The notes under the pieces were generated by a model that was given only the letters and a program-made list of their open reading frames with translations, was not told the DNA's origin and did not search any database. Of a DNA stretch of 60,398 nucleotides, positions 8,920 to 17,896 are shown piece by piece. Position 1 is the stretch's first letter. Each line of letters opens with the position of its first letter. The stretch lies in contig NZ_JAIXWA010000059.1 of NCBI RefSeq assembly GCF_027482425.1, positions 1 to 60,398 on the forward strand, read 5' to 3'. The translations under genes were made by a program, and so were the position numbers. This stretch comes from Flavobacterium sp. (GTDB lineage: Bacteria; Bacteroidota; Bacteroidia; Flavobacteriales; Flavobacteriaceae).

Positions 8920-10461
8920 TTATAACGGGATGTTTCCATGTTTTCGGTTTGGTACTATAACTTCTTTATGTTCCAGCATCGCAAAGGCTTTGATCAACTT
9001 TCTACGGGTGTCGCGGGGCACAATTACCTCATCGACAAAACCGCGTTGCGCTGCCGTGTAAGGGTTGGCAAACAATTCGGCATATTCCGCTTCTTTTTCC
9101 AACAACTTTGCTGCGGGATCGGCGGCTTCACTAATTTCTTTTTTGAAAATAATTTCCGATGCTCCTTTTGCACCCATTACGGCAATCTCTGCGCCAGGCC
9201 ATGCAAAATTCATATCGGCACCAATATGTTTGGAATTCATTACATCATAGGCTCCCCCATAGGCTTTTCGGGTAATGACAGTCACTTTCGGAACCGTCGC
9301 CTCACTCAAGGCATACAATAATTTAGCGCCATGAACAATAATCCCATTCCATTCTTGGTCCGTTCCAGGTAAGAATCCGGGAACATCAACCAACACCAAT
9401 AAAGGAATGTTGAAACAATCGCAAAAACGGGTAAAACGAGCGGCTTTAATCGAACTCTTTACATCCAAACAACCGGCCAAATACATCGGATTATTGGCAA
9501 CAATACCAATGCTTCGTCCCGCCAAACGGGCAAATCCAACGACAATATTTTCGGCATAATCTTTATGAATTTCAAAAAAGGAATCCTCATCAATAAGTCC
9601 GTTAATCACATCGTGCATATCATAGGGCTTGTTGGCGTTATTGGGCACAATGGTATCCAACTGTTCGCGCAACTCTTCCCCTAAGGTATACGGTAACTTT
9701 GGTGTTTTCTCTTTGTGGTTTTGTGGCATATAACTCAACAAGCGTTTGATGTCTTCCAAACATTCCACCCCATTGGGTGAGGTTAAATGGGCCACACCTG
9801 ACTTGGTCGAATGGGTACTTGCTCCTCCTAATTCTTCCGAAGTCACTTCCTCATTCGTTACAGTTTTCACCACATTCGGACCCGTCACAAACATATAGCT
9901 GTTATTTTCCACCATAATGGTAAAATCGGTAATCGCTGGTGAATACACGGCACCGCCTGCACAGGGCCCCATGATCGCTGAAATCTGAGGAATCACCCCA
10001 CTCGCCTGAACATTACGGTGAAAAATGTCGGCATACCCTCCCAACGAACGCACACCTTCTTGAATACGGGCGCCCCCTGAATCGTTTAAGCCAATCATAG
10101 GGGCACCATTACGCATGGCCAAATCCATCACTTTACAGATTTTCTCCGCGTGGGTTTCAGAAAGTGATCCCCCAAAAACGGTGAAATCTTGGGCAAACAC
10201 ATACACCAATCGGCGATTAATTGTACCGTAACCCGTTACTACACCATCACCATAATACACCTCTTTATCCATCCCAAACTCGGTGGTACGGTGGGTTACC
10301 AACAATCCAATTTCTTCAAACGAACCTTCATCCAACAAATACTCCACGCGTTCACGGGCTGTTAAACGTTTCTTTTCGTGTTGTTTGGCAATTCGATTGG
10401 CACCTCCACCCAATTGGGCCAAGGCGATTTTCTCATTCAATAGTTGTATTTTATCTTCCAT
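8920..10461 (-). CDS. Acyl-CoA carboxylase carboxyltransferase (beta) subunit
   Basis: 513 residues, carboxyltransferase of a biotin-dependent acyl-CoA carboxylase, probably propionyl-CoA carboxylase-like (PccB/MmdA family). It transfers CO2 from carboxybiotin to the acyl-CoA. The N-terminal crotonase-type half carries [24 protein letters not shown] and [16 protein letters not shown]; the C-terminal half carries [16 protein letters not shown] sequence ([10 protein letters not shown]) and [14 protein letters not shown]. The last gene of a three-gene operon, 10 bases after the biotin carboxylase gene. Substrate preference between acetyl-, propionyl- and methylcrotonyl-CoA is inferred from the family only. 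Confidence 0.93.
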   Translation of the reverse strand: MEDKIQLLNEKIALAQLGGGANRIAKQHEKKRLTARERVEYLLDEGSFEEIGLLVTHRTTEFGMDKEVYYGDGVVTGYGTINRRLVYVFAQDFTVFGGSLSETHAEKICKVMDLAMRNGAPMIGLNDSGGARIQEGVRSLGGYADIFHRNVQASGVIPQISAIMGPCAGGAVYSPAITDFTIMVENNSYMFVTGPNVVKTVTNEEVTSEELGGASTHSTKSGVAHLTSPNGVECLEDIKRLLSYMPQNHKEKTPKLPYTLGEELREQLDTIVPNNANKPYDMHDVINGLIDEDSFFEIHKDYAENIVVGFARLAGRSIGIVANNPMYLAGCLDVKSSIKAARFTRFCDCFNIPLLVLVDVPGFLPGTDQEWNGIIVHGAKLLYALSEATVPKVTVITRKAYGGAYDVMNSKHIGADMNFAWPGAEIAVMGAKGASEIIFKKEISEAADPAAKLLEKEAEYAELFANPYTAAQRGFVDEVIVPRDTRRKLIKAFAMLEHKEVIVPNRKHGNIPL

Positions 10462-10471
10462 AATATCGTAA

Positions 10472-11923
10472 CTAAGCGTTGGGAATGCGTAAGACTTTTT
10501 TATCGTTCAAATAATGTTGTAAGGCCAAATAGGCTGCAATTTCGGCCTCAGTATCCAATTGTAATTTCAACTTTTCGGCATCATAGTATTTTTTCACAAA
10601 ACCCGTATCAAATTCCCCCGAACGGAATGCTTCATGTTGCATCACAAATTTTCCAAAAGGTAACGTCGTGGCAACTCCTTTTACACTATAATTGTCAATT
10701 GCTTCAATCATTATTTCTATGGCCTCCTCACGCGTTTCACCGTAGGTTACCAACTTCGACAGCATTGGATCGTAATAAATCGGTACATCCATTCCTTCGG
10801 CAATACCGTTATCCACTCGAATTCCTTCCCCTTCAGGCAAGCGATATACTTCAAGATTCCCCACATTGGGCAAGAAATCGTTCATGGGATCTTCGGCATA
10901 CACGCGTAATTCCATCGCATGACCTTGAATTTGCAAGTCTTCTTGCTTCATGGGTAAGGCTTCACCGCGGGCAACCCGAATTTGCCATTCGACCAAATCC
11001 AAACCCGATATCATTTCGGTCACGGGATGTTCGACTTGCAAACGAGTATTCATTTCCAAAAAATAAAAATTCAGATTTTCATCAAGTAAAAATTCTACGG
11101 TACCAGCGCCAAGATAGTCACAAGCCTTGGCCACTTTTACGGCAGCTTCGCCCATTTCTTTGCGTTTTTCAGGAGTTAGTATTGCAGAAGGCGCTTCCTC
11201 AACTACTTTTTGGTGACGGCGTTGTACTGAACATTCGCGTTCGAATACATGAACCACATTACCATGACTATCCGCCATTACTTGGATTTCGATATGGCGG
11301 GGTTTGGACACATATTTTTCAATAAAAACCGATCCGTCACCGAAAGCTGACGTTGCTTCACTGATGGCGCGTTCCATTTGGGCTTCAAAATCGGCTTCGC
11401 GTTCTACTACCCGCATTCCTTTTCCACCACCTCCAGCAGAGGCTTTGATTAAAATAGGGAAGCCCACTTCCTTGGCGGTTTTTTTCGCTTCTTCCACATC
11501 CACAATCGCATGGTCAACCCCAGGCACCATCGGAATATCATAATGCATTACGGCTTCTTTGGCCGCCAACTTACTTCCCATCATTTCGATGGCTTTGGGT
11601 TTGGGTCCGATGAAAATGATCCCTTTTTCCTCACACAAAGCGGAGAATGACGCATTTTCACTCAAGAAACCATAGCCTGGATGAATGGCATCAACACCTA
11701 GCGATTGCGCTACTTCCAAGATTCTATCTCCTTTTAAATACGATTGTGCTGAAGGTGCGGGTCCGATACACACCGCTTCATCCGCAAATTTGACATGGAG
11801 TGCATTACGATCGGCTTCCGAAAATACAGCTACCGTTTTTATTCCCATCTTTTTGGCGGTTTTCATCACACGAATCGCAATTTCTCCGCGGTTAGCCACT
11901 AATAGTTTGGTTATTTTTTTCAT
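10472..11923 (-). CDS. Biotin carboxylase subunit of acyl-CoA carboxylase
   Basis: 483 residues. ATP-grasp enzyme that carboxylates biotin on the carrier protein using ATP and bicarbonate. Visible: N-terminal [14 protein letters not shown] at 7-18, [10 protein letters not shown] at 81-90, the glycine-rich ATP loop GGGGKGM at 164-170, [13 protein letters not shown] at 228-240, and the catalytic [14 protein letters not shown] near 290. The start overlaps the stop of the upstream biotin carrier gene by four bases (11920-11923). It lacks its own carrier domain, which is supplied by that separate gene. Confidence 0.95.
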   Translation of the reverse strand: MKKITKLLVANRGEIAIRVMKTAKKMGIKTVAVFSEADRNALHVKFADEAVCIGPAPSAQSYLKGDRILEVAQSLGVDAIHPGYGFLSENASFSALCEEKGIIFIGPKPKAIEMMGSKLAAKEAVMHYDIPMVPGVDHAIVDVEEAKKTAKEVGFPILIKASAGGGGKGMRVVEREADFEAQMERAISEATSAFGDGSVFIEKYVSKPRHIEIQVMADSHGNVVHVFERECSVQRRHQKVVEEAPSAILTPEKRKEMGEAAVKVAKACDYLGAGTVEFLLDENLNFYFLEMNTRLQVEHPVTEMISGLDLVEWQIRVARGEALPMKQEDLQIQGHAMELRVYAEDPMNDFLPNVGNLEVYRLPEGEGIRVDNGIAEGMDVPIYYDPMLSKLVTYGETREEAIEIMIEAIDNYSVKGVATTLPFGKFVMQHEAFRSGEFDTGFVKKYYDAEKLKLQLDTEAEIAAYLALQHYLNDKKVLRIPNA

Positions 11924-12408
11924 GATTCAAATTCAATTAAAAGTTGGCCTTTATCCACCGCTTGTCCTTTCACCACAGCAATGGATTTAATTTTACCCTC
12001 CCGTGGTGATAGAAAACTGTTTTCCATTTTCATGGCTTCCAAAATCAAAAGTGGATCGTTTTCTTGAACTTCATCGCCAACCTCCACATTGATTTCCAAA
12101 ATCAAACCGGGCATTGGGGCTTTGATGGCATTAACCACTTTATGGCGTCCGCGTTCAATACCCATACGACCGATCAATTGATCTAATCCATCGGCAATGG
12201 ATACTTCATAAGTATTGTTATTGACCTTAATCGTATATTTTTTAGCGACAAAATCGGCAGCTACAATTTCAACAGTATAGGATTGATTGTTTTTTAAGAT
12301 ATGAAACGAATGAGTTCCCGTGGCCACGGCATCGAGGTGTTGCAACGAACTTTCGTCAAGGTCAAATGTTGCCCCAGTGTGCACAGAAAGGGTATAGGAT
12401 TTTTGCAT
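11920..12408 (-). CDS. Biotin carboxyl carrier protein subunit of acyl-CoA carboxylase
   Basis: 162 residues. The C-terminal biotinyl domain contains EAMKMENS, with K127 as the biotin attachment site, preceded by KAPMPGLILEINVEVGDEV at about 96-114, the usual first half of the hammerhead fold. The N-terminal half (1-90) is a beta-rich extension probably used to bind the partner subunits. First gene of the operon: carrier, biotin carboxylase, carboxyltransferase. Upstream on the minus strand the box TAAATTTA (12430-12437) is a near match to the Bacteroidota -7 element. Downstream genes overlap or abut, so the three are likely co-translated. Confidence 0.93.
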   Translation of the reverse strand: MQKSYTLSVHTGATFDLDESSLQHLDAVATGTHSFHILKNNQSYTVEIVAADFVAKKYTIKVNNNTYEVSIADGLDQLIGRMGIERGRHKVVNAIKAPMPGLILEINVEVGDEVQENDPLLILEAMKMENSFLSPREGKIKSIAVVKGQAVDKGQLLIEFES

Positions 12409-12496
12409 AGTGCTGTCATTTTAGGATTGTAAATTTAGGGAATCGAAATCGATTGCGCTATGACAAAAAAAATTAATTTGTTTATTACGTATAAGT

Positions 12497-12525
12497 CAAA
12501 AAAAAGACGAACCGATGTTCGCCTT
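12497..12525 (-). terminator. Terminator of the five-gene DOMON-YceI operon
   Basis: Read on the minus strand: stem AAGGCGAAC / GTTCGTCTT (one G-U pair), four-base loop, then a run of T. It lies 20 bases beyond the YceI stop. Confidence 0.75.
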
Positions 12526-12545
12526 ACCATTGTAGTGTAGTTTAT

Positions 12546-13085
12546 TTAAGCTTTATTTTCAAGCGTCAAATCTACGGTGAGTTTAGCTGTTTCGGACAAG
12601 GTTTTCTTAGCCAAGGCGGGAACAGTTAAATCGTAATCCTTGAGCTTTACCGTGAAGGCTCCGTCCAAATGAATTTTTGCTCCTTCTACTTTCAGCGTCA
12701 TTTTGGTTTTGACTTTCTGAGTCACTCCATGAATCGTCAAATCACCTTCTACTTCATACGTTCCATTTTGAGGTTGAAAACCAACGATTTTTCCTTTAAA
12801 AGTGGCTTTGGGCAACTTATCACTGTCCATATAATTCTCGTTGAAATGTTCTTCCATCAACGGAATTTTAAAACGAAAAGACTTAATCATCACTTGGATG
12901 GCTAAGTCGCCGTTATTTTTATCCAAGAGCGCCGAAACGGCATTGTTGGTCGCGGCCACTTGGTCGGTAGCTCCATTGACAGTGGCATCAAACTTAACGA
13001 CACCTGTGCGCGTAATCATTTTTTGGGCGTGCAGCATTCCGCTGAGCAAGAATAGCAAACACAGTAAATTCTTTTTCATAGCCAT
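12546..13085 (-). CDS. YceI-family periplasmic protein
   Basis: 179 residues with a signal peptide (KKNLLCLLFLLSGMLHAQ). The mature part is a YceI-type lipocalin-like barrel: TGVVKFDAT near the start, MDSDKLPKATFKGKI at about 86-100 and GDLTIHGVTQKVKTKMTL at about 115-132, the last being the family's strongest signature. Crystal structures of the family hold polyisoprenoid or quinone chains. It is the last gene of a five-gene operon and lies 5 bases after the cytochrome gene, which suggests handling of a lipid or quinone cofactor there. Start may be 13085 or 13079. Confidence 0.92.
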   Translation of the reverse strand: MAMKKNLLCLLFLLSGMLHAQKMITRTGVVKFDATVNGATDQVAATNNAVSALLDKNNGDLAIQVMIKSFRFKIPLMEEHFNENYMDSDKLPKATFKGKIVGFQPQNGTYEVEGDLTIHGVTQKVKTKMTLKVEGAKIHLDGAFTVKLKDYDLTVPALAKKTLSETAKLTVDLTLENKA

Positions 13086-13090
13086 GTATA

Positions 13091-13450
13091 TTAATCCAAT
13101 GGGTAGTTATTGGTTGCCCAGTTTTCGATAATGGCAATACGGGTGGTATTCATTTTCCCAGTGGGAGGCATGATTTCGCCACAGGCTGTCCCTTTAATTC
13201 GGCACAATAAAGTACCATTTTGCGTAATGTCTTTTACTTCTTCATACGTCAACAACGAAAACTCGTCAACACCGTCATGGCAACCTGTACAATTATTTTC
13301 CATAATAGGTTTGACATTTTTGTTGTAAGAAGGATTAGCAACTATACCTGAGGCTTCCTCAAACGTTGACGATTCACAAGCATATTGTAACCCTATAAGT
13401 CCCAGGAACAAGAATGTGATTAGGGACAATTTAAAAAAATTCGTTTTCAT
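13091..13450 (-). CDS. Small monohaem c-type cytochrome lipoprotein
   Basis: 119 residues. The N-terminal hydrophobic segment ends in LQYAC with Cys25 as the probable lipid-anchored residue. One haem-binding motif CTGCH lies at 54-58; M94 in EIMPPTG or M100 may be the sixth ligand. Two further cysteines (C83, C90) could form a disulfide. The pattern NVKPIMENNCTGCHDG resembles the short cytochrome domains common in Bacteroidota secreted proteins. It sits between the DUF5777 barrel gene (11 bases upstream) and YceI (5 bases downstream), so it is probably part of the same envelope pathway. Confidence 0.88.
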   Translation of the reverse strand: MKTNFFKLSLITFLFLGLIGLQYACESSTFEEASGIVANPSYNKNVKPIMENNCTGCHDGVDEFSLLTYEEVKDITQNGTLLCRIKGTACGEIMPPTGKMNTTRIAIIENWATNNYPLD

Positions 13451-13461
13451 AGCAATTGCAA

Positions 13462-14319
13462 TTAAAATACACGGTATAAGTTGAATCCGAAGAAAATTCC
13501 TCGGTTAAAATCCCCAGTCGCTGTGGTAAAATAGCTAACGTCATTCATCGCTTGACTGTTGGAAAGTACCAACTGAAATACGTGTCCACCCGTTTCGATA
13601 TCAACGCCTACGGTAAGCGGATTTTGATACGGGTCATTGGAAACGGTATTGAAACGCTGGGCATATTCCCAGTTGAAACTACAGCGTTTTGAAAACTTAT
13701 AACGTCCGCCCAAAGCCACTAAAAACTGACTTTTTTCTTCCAGAACGGGGTCGTATAAGTTTTTATGAATGTACATTGGGGTAAGCTGTAAAGAAAAGTT
13801 CTCCGAAAACTTACGCGAGATCAATAACTGATTGGAAAAGGCAAAGCGGTCAGTACCGGATAATTCGGGATATTCTTCTTTTTCCAATTGGGAATTAATA
13901 TCCATGGTATGGTATCCTACAATGGTAACAGGAAAACCATCAACCTCTTGTGCCATGAGTCGGTATTTACCCGACAATTCATAGGTTTTTGCTAAAGTAT
14001 GCCGTGAAAAGCCCAAAGTAAGCCATTCGGTTGCGCCATATAATCCGCCTAGTTTTGTGAGTGCATTGTCCAATCCAAAAAAGTTATCGAAACCATTGGT
14101 CAAATCTCCAAACCGGTGGGCGACCAAGAAATACCATTCCCCTTTTGCCGCCATTTTGGTCGACTGCATGGTGCAAATTTGTTGTCCTTTGAATGCTGCG
14201 CTGACCGTTTCTTTTTTATTTTGATCTTGATTGAGTTCGTTTAACAAATCGTCTTGCGCATGCACGTTTGTTGTGTAACAACCCATTGCAATCCACGCCA
14301 AGGCTACTATTTTTTTCAT
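13462..14319 (-). CDS. DUF5777-family outer-membrane beta-barrel protein
   Basis: 285 residues from the ATG at 14319, where a signal peptide starts (MKKIVALAWIAMGCYTTNVHAQ). The mature protein is rich in alternating strands and contains the family features GEWYFLVAHRFGDLTNG at about 62-78, FFGLDNA and the closing FFGFNLYRVF. Members are predicted outer-membrane barrels of unknown function, often next to YceI and cytochrome c genes. The start at 14319 leaves a 2-base gap to the OB-fold gene rather than an overlap. Inferred role: a pore or scaffold for the neighbouring redox proteins. Confidence 0.85.
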   Translation of the reverse strand: MKKIVALAWIAMGCYTTNVHAQDDLLNELNQDQNKKETVSAAFKGQQICTMQSTKMAAKGEWYFLVAHRFGDLTNGFDNFFGLDNALTKLGGLYGATEWLTLGFSRHTLAKTYELSGKYRLMAQEVDGFPVTIVGYHTMDINSQLEKEEYPELSGTDRFAFSNQLLISRKFSENFSLQLTPMYIHKNLYDPVLEEKSQFLVALGGRYKFSKRCSFNWEYAQRFNTVSNDPYQNPLTVGVDIETGGHVFQLVLSNSQAMNDVSYFTTATGDFNRGIFFGFNLYRVF

Positions 14320-14321
14320 AG

Positions 14322-14711
14322 TTAAGGAATTAAAGTACATTGATCCATTTTTATTTCATCGAGAAAATCATCGTATCCGATGACACGCCCTTTTACAGTA
14401 ACTGTAGCCCCCACTTTAATAGAAAAGGGAACTTGACTGATGCACACTACCTTTTCATCGAGTATAAGTTGAGTGCCTTCCAAAGCGGTTACTATTCCCG
14501 AAACTTCAGTGGCTTTTTCCAAATAGGTGGCATTCGCTTTTTCAGTGTTAGCCACAAAAGCTTGATGTAAATCTAGGGCTTTGAGTGTAAACGCAGCAGC
14601 CTCTTTTTGAACATCACGTCGTTCTGAATGATAGACATAACGATACCCAAAGTAACCAGCGAAAGCTACAAGAAGTAAGCCTATTAGTCCTATTTTAAAG
14701 GATTTTTTCAT
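14322..14711 (-). CDS. Membrane-anchored OB-fold (tRNA_anti-like) protein
   Basis: 129 residues. An N-terminal transmembrane anchor (about 7-25, IGLIGLLLVAFAGYFGYRY) is followed by a helical linker and then an OB-fold-like strand set: EVSGIVTALEGTQLILDEKVVCISQV at about 68-93, VGATVTVKGRVIGYDDFL at about 97-114 and MDQCTLIP at the end. Such small envelope OB-fold proteins are placed in the tRNA_anti-like family, though no nucleic-acid role is expected in the periplasm. It starts directly after the stop of the DOMON/T9SS gene, with no gap. Confidence 0.8.
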   Translation of the reverse strand: MKKSFKIGLIGLLLVAFAGYFGYRYVYHSERRDVQKEAAAFTLKALDLHQAFVANTEKANATYLEKATEVSGIVTALEGTQLILDEKVVCISQVPFSIKVGATVTVKGRVIGYDDFLDEIKMDQCTLIP

Positions 14712-15500
14712 TTAATCGACGATAATCTTTTTCCAAGCTTTTTGTCCTTCTCCTTGGATTTCCAAAAGATAGGAACCTACAGCTAAACCCTCTACTTGAA
14801 TTTCTTTAGCATTTTCAGTATTGGAAAAAGAAAGCGTACGAATTAACTGCCCTGAAAGTGTATAAACACTTACCGTTTCAATACCCCAAGTAGCACTAAC
14901 TGATACCGATCCGCGTGAAGGATTGGGATAAACACTAACGGTCACTGGAGCTATTTCTTGCGTACTTAAATTGGTAAAAGGAGTGTCGATAGCATACCCG
15001 CGATTGGCTCCACCATGATTATTCATTGTATAATTGGCCGTATTACTTCTTGCCCAAGCAATATCTAGGGTAGTATCGTCAAAATTAAAAGTATAATCAC
15101 TGCTATCCCCTGTGCTCAAGGCACGTGTACATATAATGGTGCGTAAACCTGCAATAGGTGTATTATTGGTATTTGAAACCAAGGTCCAATTATTAGTAGT
15201 ATCGGTTATCGGAGAGAAACCTTCGCCATTGAAACGCGCGTCAACTACATTTGAAGTATTGTTCCAGTACACCAAATCTTGCCCCACGGCCATTCCTTGT
15301 ATTCCCGTAAATGATCCAAATTGTAATCCAAACCAGCGGTCATTGGGCCCGATCATAGTCAAGGTTACTGTTGATGTGCTGCTATCCAATAAAAAATTGG
15401 CACGTACGTTGGTTGAAAGGTTAACAACCCCTGTTGCTTTTTGTTGCCCAAAGGCTTGAAAAGCACCTATACACAACAATAAAAGAGTAATTTTTTTCAT
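14712..15500 (-). CDS. DOMON-like secreted protein with T9SS type A sorting domain
   Basis: 262 residues from the ATG at 15500 (signal peptide MKKITLLLLCIGAFQAFGQ). Residues about 22-172 form a DOMON-like beta sandwich: DRWFGLQFG at 54-62, DLVYWN at 75-80, DIAWARSN at 146-153. M70 and H162 lie 92 residues apart, close to the Met/His haem b ligand spacing known in DOMON cytochromes, so haem binding is a real possibility. Residues about 186-262 are a T9SS C-terminal sorting domain: VSVYPNPSRGSVSV, VYTLSGQLIRTL, GSYLLEI and KKIIVD. The protein is therefore likely exported through T9SS and fixed to the cell surface. First gene of the operon. Confidence 0.85.
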   Translation of the reverse strand: MKKITLLLLCIGAFQAFGQQKATGVVNLSTNVRANFLLDSSTSTVTLTMIGPNDRWFGLQFGSFTGIQGMAVGQDLVYWNNTSNVVDARFNGEGFSPITDTTNNWTLVSNTNNTPIAGLRTIICTRALSTGDSSDYTFNFDDTTLDIAWARSNTANYTMNNHGGANRGYAIDTPFTNLSTQEIAPVTVSVYPNPSRGSVSVSATWGIETVSVYTLSGQLIRTLSFSNTENAKEIQVEGLAVGSYLLEIQGEGQKAWKKIIVD

Positions 15501-15515
15501 AGTGTTTTTTTTGTT

Positions 15516-15523
15516 TAAATATA
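15516..15523 (-). promoter_or_regulatory. Probable promoter of the DOMON-YceI operon
   Basis: On the minus strand TATATTTA, one base off TAnnTTTG, lies 16-23 bases before the ATG, with TTG copies 16 and about 21 bases further upstream. Confidence 0.45.
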
Positions 15524-15618
15524 AATAAAAATGTCCGAACAAAACAAATGCCCTTTAAATTCTATTTTCGTAAAACAATGAAAAAGGTTTTTCCCCTACT
15601 CCAAAAATTGAAAAAATA

Positions 15619-17817
15619 CTACAAAACCCATAACATTTCCCGTAAGGGTAAAACAGCTTTTGAGGTCCAAAACATCGCAAAATCTTCAAATTCCTTTTCA
15701 AAAGACTCTTGCAAAGCTCCCCATGTTTGTAGCGAATGGCTTGGCGTTAGTCGTGTTATTTGCTCCATAAGCCATCGCCCTTCTGCTTCGGGCAATACCG
15801 TTTCAATCTCTCCATGGAGCGCATGCACTCGTATGTGAAGCATGGGCCATGTTTTTCCTTTTTTTTGTTTTTGAAAAAATGAACATTCCGGTTGAAGTCC
15901 CCCCCAAATAATTTTAGCCGATGATTTAGGTAAGAGAATTCGCTCGTCATCAAGGGCAGACATCATATAATTGGGCGCAACTTTGGGATGCGGAATTTTA
16001 AAATCAAACCAATTTTGCAACGGATCATCCAAACAAAGTCCGTGCATATAATTGAACAACGATTTTCGCAATCCAAAGCTAAAACGGTCGTTATTGATAC
16101 CCTTTTGATCAGTAAACTCGATATCATTGTGGGCAAACGAAATGGGTTGCTTTTGAGGAACGATACCATAAGCCTCGGGGTCTAATCCAATGGGACTATG
16201 AGCCGTGAGTGCAAATTGATGCCAAAAACCCGATTGTACAATCCCTAAAGAAAACAATTGCCGAACCATTTCTAGACTATCGATGGTTTCCTGAACCGTT
16301 TGAGTAGGATACCCATACATTAAATACGCATGAACCATGATACCGCTTTCGGTAAAATTTCGGGTCACTCGTGCTACTTGCGCTACTGTAACTCCTTTTT
16401 GAATAAGCGCCAACAACCGATCGGAAGCGACTTCGAGTCCCCCCGATACCGCAATACACCCCGAAGCTTTTAGCAACAAACAGAGGTCGCGGGTAAAACT
16501 CTTTTCAAACCGTATATTGGTCCACCAGGTCACCACCAAATTGCGGCGTAAAATCTCAAGGGCCACTTCGCGCATCAACGCAGGAGGAGCTGCTTCGTCT
16601 ACAAAATGAAACCCCGATTCGCCCGTTTGTGCAATTAACGTTTCCATACGATCGACCAACATTCGGGCATGAATGGGTTCATAGACTTTGATATAATCGA
16701 GTGAAATATCGCAAAAAGTACATTTGCCCCAATAGCAACCGTGCGCCATGGTTAGTTTATTCCATCGTCCATCACTCCACAAACTATGCATAGGATTGGC
16801 AATTTCAATCACCGAAAGATACTCCGTCAACAATAGATCGGAATAGTCAGGAGTACCCACTTCCGTTTGCTTGTAATCACCAACGGCAGCATCGTTTTTG
16901 TACATCACTTCACTTGCTACTCGAAGGTAGGTTCGTTTCCATACCTGTTCCGCCTCAGGAAGCTGAAGATTAGCATGTAAAAGTTCGATAGGGCGCTCTC
17001 CATCGTCGAGGGTGATGTAATCAAAAAAATCAAAAACACGGGAATCGGTCAGTTGACGTAACTCCGTGTTGGGAAAGCCACCGCCCATAGCAATTTTAGT
17101 GTCTGGATAATTGGACTTTATCCACTGTGCACAGCGAAAAGCACTGTATAAATTGCCTGGAAATGGCACCGAAAAACAGACCAGTGCAGGTTGCTCTCGG
17201 TGCATGGTCGCAGCTAAGCGTTGTAACGTAAATTGATCGACAAAAGTTGGTGCTTGTTGCAGCGCTTGGTAGAGTAAATCAAAACTGTTGGCACTTCTAC
17301 CCAAACGTTCTGCATAGCGTGAAAAGCCAAAATTGGGATCGACACATTCTACTATAAAATCGGACAAGTCCTCCAAATACAGGGTAGCCAAATGTTTGGC
17401 CTTATCTTGTAATCCCATAGCGCCAAACGCCCATTCTAAATCATCCAACTGCGAAAAACGGGAGGCCTCAGGCAAAAAATTTCCTGAGCAAATCTGTCGC
17501 GCCAAACTAGGTTGCTTACCTTGCAAAAAACCAACTACAGCGGCAATAGTTTGCATATACACCGAGCGCATCTGGAAAATCCGTTGCGCATTTTCGGACA
17601 TTGTTTCTTGAACCTTTGACGCTTCAAAAATGGCTTCTAATCCCTTGGGGGAAAACAAATCCAACACCACTTCGAGTCCCAAATCCATTTGATACGCCGA
17701 AATCGAACGGGTATTTAAAAACCCTTTCAAGTACGCCGTCGCAGGATACGGCGTATTGAGTTGTGTAAATGGGGGCGTGATAAGAAGCAGTGCAGCCACG
17801 GTTATGATTTTGTACAA
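15619..17817 (-). CDS. B12-binding-domain radical SAM protein
   Basis: About 732 residues. The N-terminal part (LLLITPPFTQLNTPYPATAY) and the CFSVPFPGNLYSAFRCAQWIK / IAMGGGFPNTELRQ region at about 212-255 are of the cobalamin-binding type found in this class. The radical SAM core has CYWGKCTFC (about 355-363), HFVDEAAPP, GGLEVASDRLL and AYLMYGYPTQTVQET. The substrate is unknown; relatives are annotated only as radical SAM proteins. No ATG fits: the first codon at 17817 is TTG and an in-frame GTG at 17799 is an alternative. It is divergent from bshC with about 80 bases between. Confidence 0.88.
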   Translation of the reverse strand: MYKIITVAALLLITPPFTQLNTPYPATAYLKGFLNTRSISAYQMDLGLEVVLDLFSPKGLEAIFEASKVQETMSENAQRIFQMRSVYMQTIAAVVGFLQGKQPSLARQICSGNFLPEASRFSQLDDLEWAFGAMGLQDKAKHLATLYLEDLSDFIVECVDPNFGFSRYAERLGRSANSFDLLYQALQQAPTFVDQFTLQRLAATMHREQPALVCFSVPFPGNLYSAFRCAQWIKSNYPDTKIAMGGGFPNTELRQLTDSRVFDFFDYITLDDGERPIELLHANLQLPEAEQVWKRTYLRVASEVMYKNDAAVGDYKQTEVGTPDYSDLLLTEYLSVIEIANPMHSLWSDGRWNKLTMAHGCYWGKCTFCDISLDYIKVYEPIHARMLVDRMETLIAQTGESGFHFVDEAAPPALMREVALEILRRNLVVTWWTNIRFEKSFTRDLCLLLKASGCIAVSGGLEVASDRLLALIQKGVTVAQVARVTRNFTESGIMVHAYLMYGYPTQTVQETIDSLEMVRQLFSLGIVQSGFWHQFALTAHSPIGLDPEAYGIVPQKQPISFAHNDIEFTDQKGINNDRFSFGLRKSLFNYMHGLCLDDPLQNWFDFKIPHPKVAPNYMMSALDDERILLPKSSAKIIWGGLQPECSFFQKQKKGKTWPMLHIRVHALHGEIETVLPEAEGRWLMEQITRLTPSHSLQTWGALQESFEKEFEDFAMFWTSKAVLPLREMLWVL

Positions 17818-17874
17818 AAATAGAATTTAACGCACAATTAGGAATTTGAAAAGAAGGCTATTTTTAAAATTCTT

Positions 17875-17882
17875 TACATTTG
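17875..17882 (+). promoter_or_regulatory. -7 box TACATTTG for bshC
   Basis: Exact TAnnTTTG match 14 bases before the ATG at 17897; it argues against any earlier start. The nearest upstream TTG is 26 bases away, longer than usual. Confidence 0.55.
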
Positions 17883-17896
17883 ACAAAAATTATCTC

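Noticed and set aside
10444..11325. A 293-codon rightward frame antisense to the carboxylase gene
   Set aside because: It is the reverse frame of a confident biotin carboxylase gene and has no family features.
15619..17817. B12 riboswitch or B12 operon around the radical SAM gene
   Set aside because: No cobalamin riboswitch structure is visible and no B12 synthesis genes are adjacent.
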